From Absicoccus porci (lineage in GTDB: Bacteria > Bacillota_I > Bacilli_A > Erysipelotrichales > Erysipelotrichaceae), in the NCBI RefSeq assembly GCF_003725415.1, contig NZ_RJQC01000001.1, positions 155,611-219,610 of the forward strand: a stretch of DNA of 64,000 nucleotides, in the 5' to 3' direction. A model generated the notes under the pieces. The model worked only from the letters and a program-made list of their open reading frames with translations. It ran no database searches and had not been told where the DNA came from. The first letter of the stretch is position 1; each line of letters starts with the position of its first letter. The translations under genes and the position numbers were made by a program. Shown here one piece after another: positions 54,161 through 63,038 of this stretch.

Positions 54161-55744
54161 CTATTTTCCACTATCACCATAGTTAGAAAGTACACGAGCA
54201 GAAGGGTCTTCTACATCGCATCCTGGCCAAGTTTTATTTGGCATCCAGAAATCGATGATCATATCACCTTGTCCTGGATAATATTTCTCGAAAGTCTCAC
54301 GATAGAACAGTGATTCTTTCGTTTTTGGTGGTACATGTAAATATTTTTTTCGCAATTCTTCAAATTCTTCATCGGTGTATTGGCTTTCGGCATATTCGCA
54401 AATATCATCTTTTAGGGAATGACCAACGGCATCGGAGAAAGCGGCTTTTTCACGCATCAAGATGGAATAAGGAAGAATTTTATCGTCTTCAAACGCATGA
54501 CGAAGCAAATATTTACCTTTATTATATGTGTTCATCTTCAATTTTGGATCAATTTCCATCACATATTGTACAAAATCTAGATCGCCGAATGGCACACGGG
54601 CTTCTAACGAGTTCGAGGCAATACAACGATCGGCACGTAATACATCATACATGTATAATTCACGCATTCGTTTTTCGCTTTCTTTTTGGAATTCTTCCGC
54701 ACTTGGTGCAAAATCAGTATATTTATAACCAAAGAGTTCATCACTGATTTCACCAGTCAGCAATACACGAATATCCGTGTTTTCATGAATATATTTACAT
54801 ACCAAATACATACCAATCGAAGCACGAATGGTGGTAATATCATACGTTCCTAAAATATGAATGACAGGTTCAATGGCTGCAATGACATCATCTTTGGAAA
54901 TGATGACTTCCGTATGATCGGAACCAATGTAATCGGCTACTTGTTTGGCATATTTTAAGTCAATGGCATCGACATCCATACCAATCGCAAAGGTACGAAT
55001 TGGTTTTTTGGATAATTTGGCAGCAACGGCACAAACCAAACTGGAATCTAAACCACCACTTAATAAGAAGCCAACAGGGGCATCACTATCTAAACGCTTC
55101 ATGATACCATCCTCTAGTTTGTCATGGATTTCTTTACAGATAGGTTCGATGGAACCCGTATGCATCGTTTTTGTTTCGGTTACATCGTGATAGCACACAA
55201 ACTGACCATTGTAGTAATAATGTCCAGGAGGAAACGGAATGATCTTGTTCACAAATCCGACTAGGTTTTTGGCTTCGGAAGCAAAGACAATGGATCCATT
55301 TGGGGTATATCCATAAAACAATGGACGAATACCGATAGGATCTCTGGCGGCAATGATTGTGTGGTTGGTTTCATCGTATAAGATCAGGGCATATTCAGCA
55401 TCTAATTTGGCGAACATATCCAAACCATATTTCTCATACATTGGAATCAAAATTTCACAATCACTATCGCTAGAGAATGTGTATCCATCTTGAATCAATT
55501 CATCTTTGATGGGGCGAAATCCATAAATTTCACCGTTGCAGACAACCGTCTTGTCATTCAATTGAAAGGGTTGCATGCCGGCTTCGGTCAAGCCCATAAT
55601 GGCAAGTCTTTGGAACGCAATCTTGCCGGCTTCGACCGAAAGGATGCGTTGGTCATCTGGACCACGAGAATGCGTTGGTTCCAACGCTTTCTCAATGGTT
55701 TTCATATCTACATCTTTATCAAAATAACCCAAAATGGTACACAT
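54161..55744 (-). CDS. asnB: Asparagine synthetase, glutamine-hydrolysing
   Basis: 527 residues. Cys2 (MCTILGYF) is the glutaminase nucleophile; residues 1-200 form the Ntn amidotransferase domain, and the C-terminal synthetase domain carries the ATP pyrophosphatase loop SGGLDSSLVCAVAA near 233. It forms asparagine from aspartate using glutamine nitrogen. It lies 10 bases after glnN and 11 before gltB, inside a nitrogen operon. Length close to E. coli AsnB (about 554). Confidence 0.93.
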   Translation of the reverse strand: MCTILGYFDKDVDMKTIEKALEPTHSRGPDDQRILSVEAGKIAFQRLAIMGLTEAGMQPFQLNDKTVVCNGEIYGFRPIKDELIQDGYTFSSDSDCEILIPMYEKYGLDMFAKLDAEYALILYDETNHTIIAARDPIGIRPLFYGYTPNGSIVFASEAKNLVGFVNKIIPFPPGHYYYNGQFVCYHDVTETKTMHTGSIEPICKEIHDKLEDGIMKRLDSDAPVGFLLSGGLDSSLVCAVAAKLSKKPIRTFAIGMDVDAIDLKYAKQVADYIGSDHTEVIISKDDVIAAIEPVIHILGTYDITTIRASIGMYLVCKYIHENTDIRVLLTGEISDELFGYKYTDFAPSAEEFQKESEKRMRELYMYDVLRADRCIASNSLEARVPFGDLDFVQYVMEIDPKLKMNTYNKGKYLLRHAFEDDKILPYSILMREKAAFSDAVGHSLKDDICEYAESQYTDEEFEELRKKYLHVPPKTKESLFYRETFEKYYPGQGDMIIDFWMPNKTWPGCDVEDPSARVLSNYGDSGK

Positions 55745-55754
55745 AATTTCCTCC

Positions 55755-57839
55755 TTAAATGATACCGAACAATAGTTTACCGTAAGTAGGGAATGGCCAT
55801 ACTTCAGCAGATACTAATGTTTCTAATTTGTCGCATGGTTTACGCAATGTGCTCATGGCTGGTAAAATCGCATCACGAACATAGTTTGCGGCTTTTTCAA
55901 AGTCTTCTGTTTCTTCTAATGTTTTGACTTTGGCTTCCAAATCTTTCAAGGCTACATAGGCTTTATCTAGATAGCTTGAAATTTCATCCAGATTGGCTTT
56001 TTCATACGTGGCACTTACGCCCGTTTGTTTCTTCAATGCCAATGTATCAGCCAATGATTGTGTATATTTAGAAACAGCAGGCAAAATGTCTTTACGTGCC
56101 ATACCAACCATTGTACGTGCTTCAATCAATACGATTTTAGTATACTCTTCCATCGTGATTTCGTAACGAGAATATACTTCTTCTTTATTCAAAACGTGTT
56201 GACGTTCAAATAATTCGATGTTTTCTGGTTTGATGGAATATGGCAGAGCATCTGGTGTTGTTGGCAAATTCAATAAGCCACGAGATTCTGCTTCACCAAT
56301 CCAGCTATCATCATAACCATTACCATTGAAGATAATGCGTTTGTGTTCTTTGATCGTTGTTTGAATCAAAGTATGTAACATATCTTCGAAATTATCGGCT
56401 TTTTCCAATGTATCTGCAAATCCTTCTAAGACATCGGCAACAGCGGTATTCAACATGATGTTGCATCCGGCAATCGATGAATTGGATCCTGGCATACGGA
56501 ATTCGAATTTGTTTCCCGTAAAGGCGAAAGGACTTGTACGGTTACGATCGGTCGCATCTTTCTTGATCTTCGGTAAAATATCAATTCCAACACGCATACG
56601 TTCTTGTTTCTTTTGACCATATGGTTGATCCGTTTCGATGGCTTTTAAGACATCGGTTAATTCATCACCTAAGAACATAGAAATGATAGCAGGAGGAGCT
56701 TCGTTCGCACCTAAACGATGATCGTTACCAGCTGTGGCAACACTCAAACGCAATAAGTCTTGATGTTCATCAACGGCTTTGATGACAGCACTTAAGAACA
56801 ATAAGAATTGAGCATTTTCATAAGGTGTATCACCTGGCTCTAACAAGTTCATACCTGTATCTGTAGATAATGACCAGTTGTTGTGTTTACCAGATCCATT
56901 GATATATTCGAATGGTTTTTCATGCAATAAAGCAACCATTCCATGACGTTTTGCGATGCGTTGAATCAATTCCATGGTCAATTGGTTATGATCGGTCGCA
57001 ATGTTTGTGGTTGAGAAGACAGGGGCTAACTCAAATTGAGCGGGAGCAACTTCATTGTGTTCGGTTTTGGCATACACACCCAATTTCCATAATTCAGAAT
57101 TCAATTCTTGCATGAAAGATTGTACACGGGTTTTGATTGTTCCAAAATAATGGTCTTCCAATTCTTGACCCTTTGGACATGGGGCACCAAATAAAGTACG
57201 TCCAGTATACAATAAGTCTTTTCTTTGTTTATAGTCTTCTAGATCGATCAAGAAATATTCTTGTTCAGGACCTACGGTCGTACGTACCGTTTTTACATCA
57301 TCGTGTCCAAACAAATGTAAAATACGAAGAGCTTGGGTATTGATGGCATCCATGCTTCGCAACAATGGCGTCTTTTTATCTAGGGCATGACCTGTATATG
57401 AATAGAAGGCAGTAGGAATACAAAGCACGCCATTTTTAATAAAGACAAAACTCGTTGGATCCCAAGCCGTATAGCCACGGGCTTCAAAAGTAGCACGTAA
57501 TCCGCCACTAGGGAAACTAGAAGCATCGGGTTCTCCTTTAACTAATTCTTTACCAGAGAATTCCAAGGAAATACTGTGATCTTTGCTTGGATTCAAGAAA
57601 CTATCGTGTTTCTCGGCAGTGACACCGGTTAATGGTTGGAACCAGTGTGTGAAATGGGTAGCTCCTTTGGATAGGGCCCATTCTTTCATTCCATGAGCCA
57701 CGGCTTCAGCAATTTTTGGATTTAATGGTTTTCCTTCGCGAATCGTTTTTTCCATTTCTTGGAATGTATCTTTCGCAAGGTACTCTTTCATTTTTGCTTC
57801 ATCAAAGACATTGGAAGCAAATACATCAGTGATTGGCAT
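55755..57839 (-). CDS. glnN: Glutamine synthetase type III
   Basis: 694 residues, the size of GSIII, which is unrelated in length to GSI (about 450). Signatures are [20 protein letters not shown], the ATP/Glu region THWFQPLTG near 82, [20 protein letters not shown] near 270 and the [18 protein letters not shown] motif. It assimilates ammonia into glutamine as a dodecamer. It is the first gene of glnN-asnB-gltB-gltD, behind a strong promoter and an attenuator-like leader, so its expression is likely nitrogen controlled. Confidence 0.95.
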   Translation of the reverse strand: MPITDVFASNVFDEAKMKEYLAKDTFQEMEKTIREGKPLNPKIAEAVAHGMKEWALSKGATHFTHWFQPLTGVTAEKHDSFLNPSKDHSISLEFSGKELVKGEPDASSFPSGGLRATFEARGYTAWDPTSFVFIKNGVLCIPTAFYSYTGHALDKKTPLLRSMDAINTQALRILHLFGHDDVKTVRTTVGPEQEYFLIDLEDYKQRKDLLYTGRTLFGAPCPKGQELEDHYFGTIKTRVQSFMQELNSELWKLGVYAKTEHNEVAPAQFELAPVFSTTNIATDHNQLTMELIQRIAKRHGMVALLHEKPFEYINGSGKHNNWSLSTDTGMNLLEPGDTPYENAQFLLFLSAVIKAVDEHQDLLRLSVATAGNDHRLGANEAPPAIISMFLGDELTDVLKAIETDQPYGQKKQERMRVGIDILPKIKKDATDRNRTSPFAFTGNKFEFRMPGSNSSIAGCNIMLNTAVADVLEGFADTLEKADNFEDMLHTLIQTTIKEHKRIIFNGNGYDDSWIGEAESRGLLNLPTTPDALPYSIKPENIELFERQHVLNKEEVYSRYEITMEEYTKIVLIEARTMVGMARKDILPAVSKYTQSLADTLALKKQTGVSATYEKANLDEISSYLDKAYVALKDLEAKVKTLEETEDFEKAANYVRDAILPAMSTLRKPCDKLETLVSAEVWPFPTYGKLLFGII

Positions 57840-57864
57840 AGTGTTCCTCCTTATTTTTGGATAT

Positions 57865-57920
57865 AAAAAAACGGCGACGAAGACAGAAGAAAAGTTTATT
57901 CGTCAGGCTTCGTTGCCGTT
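57865..57920 (-). promoter_or_regulatory. glnN leader terminator with ANTAR-like hairpin
   Basis: AACGGCAACGAAG pairs with CTTCGTCGCCGTT (one mismatch), followed by seven Ts, all before the glnN start: a leader terminator. Its 5' arm can instead fold as GGC-AACGAA-GCC (57906-57917), a six-base loop with A at 1 and G at 4, the loop type recognised by ANTAR proteins. The two folds exclude each other. Confidence 0.7.
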
Positions 57921-57932
57921 TCTATGTCTACT

Positions 57933-57960
57933 ATTTTACACGGTTCGTTTCTTTTGTCAA
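57933..57960 (-). promoter_or_regulatory. glnN promoter
   Basis: TTGACA (57955-57960) and TAAAAT (57933-57938) on the minus strand with 16-base spacing. Transcription should start near 57926, leaving a leader of about 85 bases that contains the terminator. Confidence 0.75.
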
Positions 57961-57997
57961 ACATATAATGAAAATATTTTACATTTCATTGAAAACA

Positions 57998-58018
57998 CGA
58001 TGAAAATAAGGTATATTC
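57998..58018 (+). promoter_or_regulatory. Possible glnA promoter
   Basis: TTGAAA at about 57990-57995 and TATATT at about 58013-58018, 17 bases apart, just ahead of the GAGGTGA ribosome site. No leader terminator here, unlike glnN. Confidence 0.45.
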
Positions 58019-58034
58019 CAGTAGAGGTGAGTCT

Positions 58035-59189
58035 ATGTATACAAAAGAAGATGTTCTTGAATTTGTTGAAGAACAAAATGTGAAATTTATACGTTGTGCG
58101 TTTTTTGATGTACTCGGAACGCAAAAAAACGTGTCGATACAACCCAGCCAATTAAAAAGAGCATTTGAAACGGGTATATCTTTTGATGGCAGTGCCGTAA
58201 CTGGTTTTAATGATGAAAGTCATAGTGATTTGATCTTAAAACCCGATCCAAACACTATGACCGTATTGCCTTGGCGTTCAATCGATGGTTTGGTCATCCG
58301 TATGTATTGTACGATTTATGATACGGATGGATCGTTGTATAAAAATGATACGCGCTATTTATTGAAACAAGCCATTCAGAAGGCAAAAGATATGGGCGTT
58401 TCCATTCATGTGGGAAATGAATTTGAATTCTATCTTTTTGAACAAGGAACGAAAAATCCGATGGACCAAGCCGGATATATGGATATTGCACCGGATGATT
58501 GTGGTGAAGATGTCCGTCGTCAGATTTGTTCGTATCTTTCAGCCATGGATGTGGAACCAGAAGCCAGCCATCACGAACAAGGACCGGGACAAAATGAAAT
58601 TGATTTCCGCTACCAAGATCCATTGATTGCGGCAGATCATGCAGCTACATTCCGTTGGGTCGTTAAGACGGTAGCCCAATCCAATGGCTTAACGGCTGAT
58701 TTTTCACCCAAACCATTGGAAGATCAGCCAGGTAATGGTATGCATATGCATATTTCTACCAATAACAATATGGAAGCGTTTTTGGCTGGCATCTTAAGAC
58801 GAATCAAAGAAATCACGTTATTCTTAAATCCAGGTGCGGATTCGTATTTGCGTTTAGGCCAACAAAAAGCACCGCGTTATATTAGTTGGGGATATGCCAA
58901 TCGAAGTGCATTGGTTCGTATTCCTGCGGTTGGTACCAAGCGATTTGAATTGCGTTCACCGGATTGTTTGGCCAATAGTTATTTGGCATATACCGTATTA
59001 ATTTATGCGGGATTGGAAGGTATTGAAAATCAGACAGAATTAATGGCACCAACCGATAAGAATATCGAAGTGGATGGTGGCGTATTTGAGCATTTGCCTT
59101 TGTCTTTGGATCAAGCCAAAGAAATGGCTTCACACAGTGTATTTGTGAAGAAATATGTACCAGAAAATGTTTTAAAGAGTTATCTGTAG
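58035..59189 (+). CDS. glnA: Compact type I glutamine synthetase-like protein
   Basis: 384 residues; ordinary GSI has 440-470. The beta-grasp N-terminus (NVKFIRCAFFDVLGTQKNV), the glutamate loop (GNEFEFYLFEQG), HHEQGPGQNEIDFRY, the histidine segment GNGMHMHIS and ANRSALVRIPAVGTKRFELR are present. The shortening lies in the loop after GMHMHIS and at the C-terminus, which ends soon after KKYVPENVLKSYL; the adenylylation tyrosine region is absent. It may be an active short GSI or a sensor. It lies 12 bases upstream of the ANTAR gene. Confidence 0.85.
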   Translation: MYTKEDVLEFVEEQNVKFIRCAFFDVLGTQKNVSIQPSQLKRAFETGISFDGSAVTGFNDESHSDLILKPDPNTMTVLPWRSIDGLVIRMYCTIYDTDGSLYKNDTRYLLKQAIQKAKDMGVSIHVGNEFEFYLFEQGTKNPMDQAGYMDIAPDDCGEDVRRQICSYLSAMDVEPEASHHEQGPGQNEIDFRYQDPLIAADHAATFRWVVKTVAQSNGLTADFSPKPLEDQPGNGMHMHISTNNNMEAFLAGILRRIKEITLFLNPGADSYLRLGQQKAPRYISWGYANRSALVRIPAVGTKRFELRSPDCLANSYLAYTVLIYAGLEGIENQTELMAPTDKNIEVDGGVFEHLPLSLDQAKEMASHSVFVKKYVPENVLKSYL

Positions 59190-59201
59190 GAGGAAAGGGC
59201 C

Positions 59202-59771
59202 ATGCGTACGAAAGTATTTGTACTCGCGACCCATCCAATGAAGTTCTCACAGATCCTACCTTCAACGGTTTATAATCCATTGGAAAGTTTTAAGAGTGTT
59301 TCGAGTTTGAAACAACAATTACGCATACAAAGACCGGATATCTTGATCATTCAAGAACCCATCGATGAAGGGGTTTCTTGGCGTCTAGCGTATGAATGGA
59401 AACAAGCGATTGGTTGCGAAATTTTATTGATGGTTCCATTGCGACAATATGATCAGATCGTGTATCAATTAAATGGTTCTGGTGTCTTTGTGGTTTCGGA
59501 TCCATCCAATGCGCAAACGGTGTATCAAGCGTGTGAGCAATTAAGGATCAAGCGTGAAGAAATTCAAAAGTATCAAGGGGAAATCGAGCGATTAAAGAAG
59601 AAGATCCGTAATGATAAATTGGTCAATCGAGCCAAATTGGTATTGATTGAAAGTTATCATTGGTCGGAAGAGAAGGCACATCATTATATTGAACAAATTG
59701 CGATGAATAATTCCATCACCAAAGTGGATGTAGCCAAAGAATTATTGAAAAATGTGGATGAAAAAAAGTGA
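59202..59771 (+). CDS. ANTAR-domain RNA-binding antiterminator (NitR-like)
   Basis: 189 residues. The N-terminal ~115 residues form a pseudo-receiver-like alpha/beta domain (DILIIQEPIDEG) without a clear phosphorylated Asp set. A coiled coil (REEIQKYQGEIERLKKKI, about 118-140) leads to a C-terminal ANTAR domain (LVNRAKLVLIESYHWSEEKA, then IEQIAMNN and ITKVDVAKELL). ANTAR proteins bind leader RNA hairpins and prevent termination. Located 12 bases after glnA; it resembles the NitR arrangement known from clostridia. Likely targets are the leaders of glnN, pyrG and perhaps purF. Confidence 0.82.
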   Translation: MRTKVFVLATHPMKFSQILPSTVYNPLESFKSVSSLKQQLRIQRPDILIIQEPIDEGVSWRLAYEWKQAIGCEILLMVPLRQYDQIVYQLNGSGVFVVSDPSNAQTVYQACEQLRIKREEIQKYQGEIERLKKKIRNDKLVNRAKLVLIESYHWSEEKAHHYIEQIAMNNSITKVDVAKELLKNVDEKK

Positions 59772-59793
59772 GGTCAATGATCTCACTTTTTTG
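59762..59793. terminator. Bidirectional terminator between ANTAR gene and pyrG
   Basis: AAAAAGTGAG and CTCACTTTTT form a 10-bp stem with a 9-base loop; the T/A runs serve both convergent genes and the arms overlap both stop codons. Confidence 0.8.
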
Positions 59794-61384
59794 CAGCCTT
59801 TGATGCAGCAACAAATCCTTTAAATAAAGGATGTGCGTTGTTTGGACGGGATTTAAATTCGGGATGGAATTGAACACCAATAAAGAATGGATGATCTTTG
59901 GCTTCAATGGCTTCCACTAATTTCTTATCGGGGCTAGTACCAACGATAGGGATACCGGCTTCCTCGAATTCAAAGCGATAGGCATTATTGAATTCGTAAC
60001 GATGACGATGACGTTCTTCAATGATTTCTTTTTGGTAACAATGATGGATGTGGCTTTCTTGTTTTAAACTGCATGGATAAGCTCCTAAACGCATGGTACC
60101 GCCTTTGCGGATATCGTTACTTTGATCTTCCATAAAATCAATGATCGTATGTTGGCTGGTTTCATCAAATTCAAAGCTATTGGCATCGGCATAACCCAAT
60201 AGGTCACGAGCTACATAAATAGCCATGATCTGCATACCTAAACAAATACCGAAATAAGGAACTTTGTGGGTATAGGCATAACGAGCGGTTTCAATCATAC
60301 CTTCAATACCACGTTCACCAAAGCCACCAGGTACGATGATACCTGTTACGTCCTTAAATGTTTCTTCAACATTTTCTGGCGTAATTTGTTCTGAATCGAT
60401 CCAATGAATATGGACGTCGGCACCATTCGCAAAGCCAGCATGATATAAGGCTTCGGATACAGATAAATAAGCATCATGCAGTTGGACATATTTACCAACT
60501 AGGGCAATATGAACAGGATCTGTAGCTTGATGGATGGAATCAATTAAGTTTTCCCATTCTGTTAAATTAGCGGGGCGAACTTCACAATTTAATTTCTTAC
60601 AAATGGTATCGGCTAAATGTTGTTTCTCTAACATTAGAGGTACTTCATATAAGGAACTTAAGGTACGGTTTTCAATAACACATTCTTTTTCGACATTACA
60701 GAATAAGGAGATCTTATCTAATACGGACTGTGGAATTTCATGATTGACACGAGCAATGATAATGTCTGGGTTAATTCCATAAGAACGTAATTCTTTGACA
60801 CTGTGTTGGGTTGGTTTGGATTTAAATTCTCGCGATCCTTCCAAATAAGGGATATAGGTAACATGGATAAATAAACAATTTTCTTGTCCTACTTCCAAAC
60901 GAACTTGGCGAATGGCTTCCAAGAAAGGCAAACTTTCAATATCACCGGTCGTACCACCAATTTCGGTGATCACAAAATCGGCATTGGCATGTTTACCGGC
61001 TTGGTAAATGAAATGTTTGATTTCATCCGTGATATGAGGGATGACTTGGACGGTTTGTCCTAAGTATTTTCCTTCTCGTTCTTTATTGATGACATTGGAA
61101 TAAACTTTACCGGTTGTTAGGTTGGAATATTGATGAAGATCTTCATCGATAAAGCGTTCATAATGGCCTAAATCTAGATCGGCTTCCAATCCGTCATTGG
61201 TGACATAAACTTCACCATGTTGAAGGGGAGACATCGTCCCAGGATCGACATTAATATATGGATCGAGCTTTTGTGAGGTAACGCGATAGCCACGGCATTT
61301 TAATAAACGACCAAGACTTGCTGCGCTGATGCCTTTACCAATTCCAGAAACAACACCACCAGTTACAAATATGTATTTTGTCAT
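59783..61384 (-). CDS. pyrG: CTP synthase
   Basis: 533 residues, starting at 61384 ([20 protein letters not shown]) behind AAGGAGG. The amidoligase domain (1-265) has the [11 protein letters not shown]-loop and [15 protein letters not shown]; the glutaminase domain carries GICLGMQIM with the nucleophile Cys near 380 and a His/Glu pair near the end (HPEF). It aminates UTP with glutamine. It is transcribed alone from a promoter just after dapH, through a leader with an intrinsic terminator. Confidence 0.95.
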   Translation of the reverse strand: MTKYIFVTGGVVSGIGKGISAASLGRLLKCRGYRVTSQKLDPYINVDPGTMSPLQHGEVYVTNDGLEADLDLGHYERFIDEDLHQYSNLTTGKVYSNVINKEREGKYLGQTVQVIPHITDEIKHFIYQAGKHANADFVITEIGGTTGDIESLPFLEAIRQVRLEVGQENCLFIHVTYIPYLEGSREFKSKPTQHSVKELRSYGINPDIIIARVNHEIPQSVLDKISLFCNVEKECVIENRTLSSLYEVPLMLEKQHLADTICKKLNCEVRPANLTEWENLIDSIHQATDPVHIALVGKYVQLHDAYLSVSEALYHAGFANGADVHIHWIDSEQITPENVEETFKDVTGIIVPGGFGERGIEGMIETARYAYTHKVPYFGICLGMQIMAIYVARDLLGYADANSFEFDETSQHTIIDFMEDQSNDIRKGGTMRLGAYPCSLKQESHIHHCYQKEIIEERHRHRYEFNNAYRFEFEEAGIPIVGTSPDKKLVEAIEAKDHPFFIGVQFHPEFKSRPNNAHPLFKGFVAASKAAKK

Positions 61385-61406
61385 GATTGACCTCCTTATT
61401 ATCATG

Positions 61407-61455
61407 AAAAAATCCGGTCAGTAAAAAGACTGTCCGGAAGGGCTTCTTTGCCGAA
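61407..61455 (-). promoter_or_regulatory. pyrG leader terminator with ANTAR-like hairpin
   Basis: TCCGGACAGT pairs with ACTGACCGGA (one A-A mismatch), then TTTTTT (61407-61438). Just upstream GGC-AAAGAA-GCC (61441-61452) is a six-base-loop hairpin with A1 and G4, as in the glnN leader. TTCGG (61451-61455) can pair with CCGGA of the terminator stem, giving an antiterminator fold. Confidence 0.68.
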
Positions 61456-61471
61456 AAAAATCAACACATTC

Positions 61472-61499
61472 ATGTTACCATGAAAAAAATCGATGTCAA
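61472..61499 (-). promoter_or_regulatory. pyrG promoter
   Basis: TTGACA (61494-61499) and TAACAT (61472-61477) on the minus strand, 16 bases apart, the same spacing as the glnN promoter. The -35 box abuts the dapH stop codon. Confidence 0.7.
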
Positions 61500-62186
61500 T
61501 TAGATTTGACGGAGTGCGTCAACCAATCCAGTTTTTTCTTCGGTTTGTTCATTTTTGGCTTTGATGACACGAGCTGGATTGCCACCAACCACTTGGTTTT
61601 CACCAACATCTTCTAAGACGATGGCACCAGCACCTATGACAGCTCCTTTACCAATGTGCACACCTTCAATGACTACGGCATTCGCACCAATTAATACATT
61701 ATCTTCGACGATAACAGGGGTTGCACTGGCTGGTTCGACAACGCCGGCCAAGACGGCTCCAGCACCAATATGACAATTGTTTTTGACGATGGCACGACCA
61801 CCTAATACTGCGCCCATATCAATCATGGTATTATCACCAATTTGGGCACCAATGTTAATAACGGCTCCCATCATGATGACAGCGTGATCACCGATTTCGA
61901 CATTGTCACGGATAATAGCGCCGGGTTCAATACGGGCATTGATATTTTTGGTATCTAATAGAGGGATGGCGGTGTTGCGTCCATCGTTTTCCATATATAG
62001 ATTGGTAATGTTGTCTTTTTGGGCTTCTAAAACCGGTTGAATATCTTCCCAAGGGCCAATGGCTACATGGCCAAACACTTGCACGGTTTCAGGGAATGGA
62101 ATTGGTTCTTTGGCGTTAAAATACACTTTTACAGTTGTTTGTTTCTTTGATGTTTGAATGATACGAATAATTTCTTCTGCGTTCAT
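61500..62186 (-). CDS. dapH: Tetrahydrodipicolinate N-acetyltransferase
   Basis: 228 residues. An N-terminal alpha/beta domain (1-85) precedes a left-handed beta helix of hexapeptide repeats (about 90-200: [20 protein letters not shown] and onward), with the acetyl-CoA site at the trimer interface. It acetylates tetrahydrodipicolinate in the acetylated lysine/diaminopimelate branch. Its ATG overlaps the dapF stop by 4 bases (ATGA), so the two are coupled. Confidence 0.9.
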   Translation of the reverse strand: MNAEEIIRIIQTSKKQTTVKVYFNAKEPIPFPETVQVFGHVAIGPWEDIQPVLEAQKDNITNLYMENDGRNTAIPLLDTKNINARIEPGAIIRDNVEIGDHAVIMMGAVINIGAQIGDNTMIDMGAVLGGRAIVKNNCHIGAGAVLAGVVEPASATPVIVEDNVLIGANAVVIEGVHIGKGAVIGAGAIVLEDVGENQVVGGNPARVIKAKNEQTEEKTGLVDALRQI

Positions 62187-62947
62187 GCGGTTTCTCCTTC
62201 TAATATTTTTTGGGCAGGACCGGTCATAAAGATCCGGCCATCGGGATCGATATCAATGTGTAATTGTCCTTTGATCAATTGTACATTGACCGAATTTGCA
62301 CATTTTCCTAAGGTATAGGCCGTATACACACTGGCACAAACCCCGGTTCCACAAGCTAGGGTAGGGCCACAACCACGTTCATATGTGCGAATGGATAAAT
62401 GGGTAGGATCTTGAATTTGCACAAAGTTCACATTGGTTTGTTCGGGATAGTTCGGATCATGGCAAATGTCATGGCCAACAGTTTGGTCCCAGGGTTCAAA
62501 TAGAACGGTATGGACAGTGGATACAAAGCCAGAATAACAAGTATGTGGACCAATTTGGATAGGCCATTTGTCTTTATATTCTTCGGCATATCCCATATCT
62601 ACGCGAACGAGGAATGGATCTTCCGATTGGCGATAGACGACTTTTTTTCCAGCCAGTGTTTGGACAACGAGCTTTTCGCTTCGATCGATGTTTTCGTCAA
62701 AACAATATTTTGCGAAACAACGGATGCCATTGCCACACATAGGGGCTCTCGATCCATCTTGGTTGTAGTAGACCATTTCTAATGGATTGGTTTTGACAAA
62801 GATGGCGCCATCGGCACCGATACCAGTATGTCGATCACAAACGGATCGAATAAAGGATACAATATCTTCGTTTTCTACGTAGGAATAGCGTGTAATGATA
62901 AAGTCATTCCCCAATCCGTGATATTTCGTGATTGGAATGGATTTCAT
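62183..62947 (-). CDS. dapF: Diaminopimelate epimerase
   Basis: 254 residues. The two catalytic cysteines are seen in [13 protein letters not shown] near 72 and [13 protein letters not shown] near 197; GNDFIITRY near 14 is also conserved. It converts LL- to meso-diaminopimelate for peptidoglycan and lysine. Start ATG 62947 follows GGAGAA. First gene of the dapF-dapH pair, divergent from the M20 gene with a 91-base shared promoter region. Confidence 0.92.
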   Translation of the reverse strand: MKSIPITKYHGLGNDFIITRYSYVENEDIVSFIRSVCDRHTGIGADGAIFVKTNPLEMVYYNQDGSRAPMCGNGIRCFAKYCFDENIDRSEKLVVQTLAGKKVVYRQSEDPFLVRVDMGYAEEYKDKWPIQIGPHTCYSGFVSTVHTVLFEPWDQTVGHDICHDPNYPEQTNVNFVQIQDPTHLSIRTYERGCGPTLACGTGVCASVYTAYTLGKCANSVNVQLIKGQLHIDIDPDGRIFMTGPAQKILEGETA

Positions 62948-63038
62948 AGTTGGATTCTCCTTTGTTTAAACCCTATCATTGATTGAAAAGAATTTCAATT
63001 ATCTTGAAAAAAATTGAAAATAATAATACCATAAGGCC

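Noticed and set aside
57865-57960. T-box or glutamine riboswitch before glnN
   Set aside because: No T-box AGGGUGG-type sequence or specifier loop is seen and the leader is only about 85 bases; the ANTAR-type hairpin fits better.
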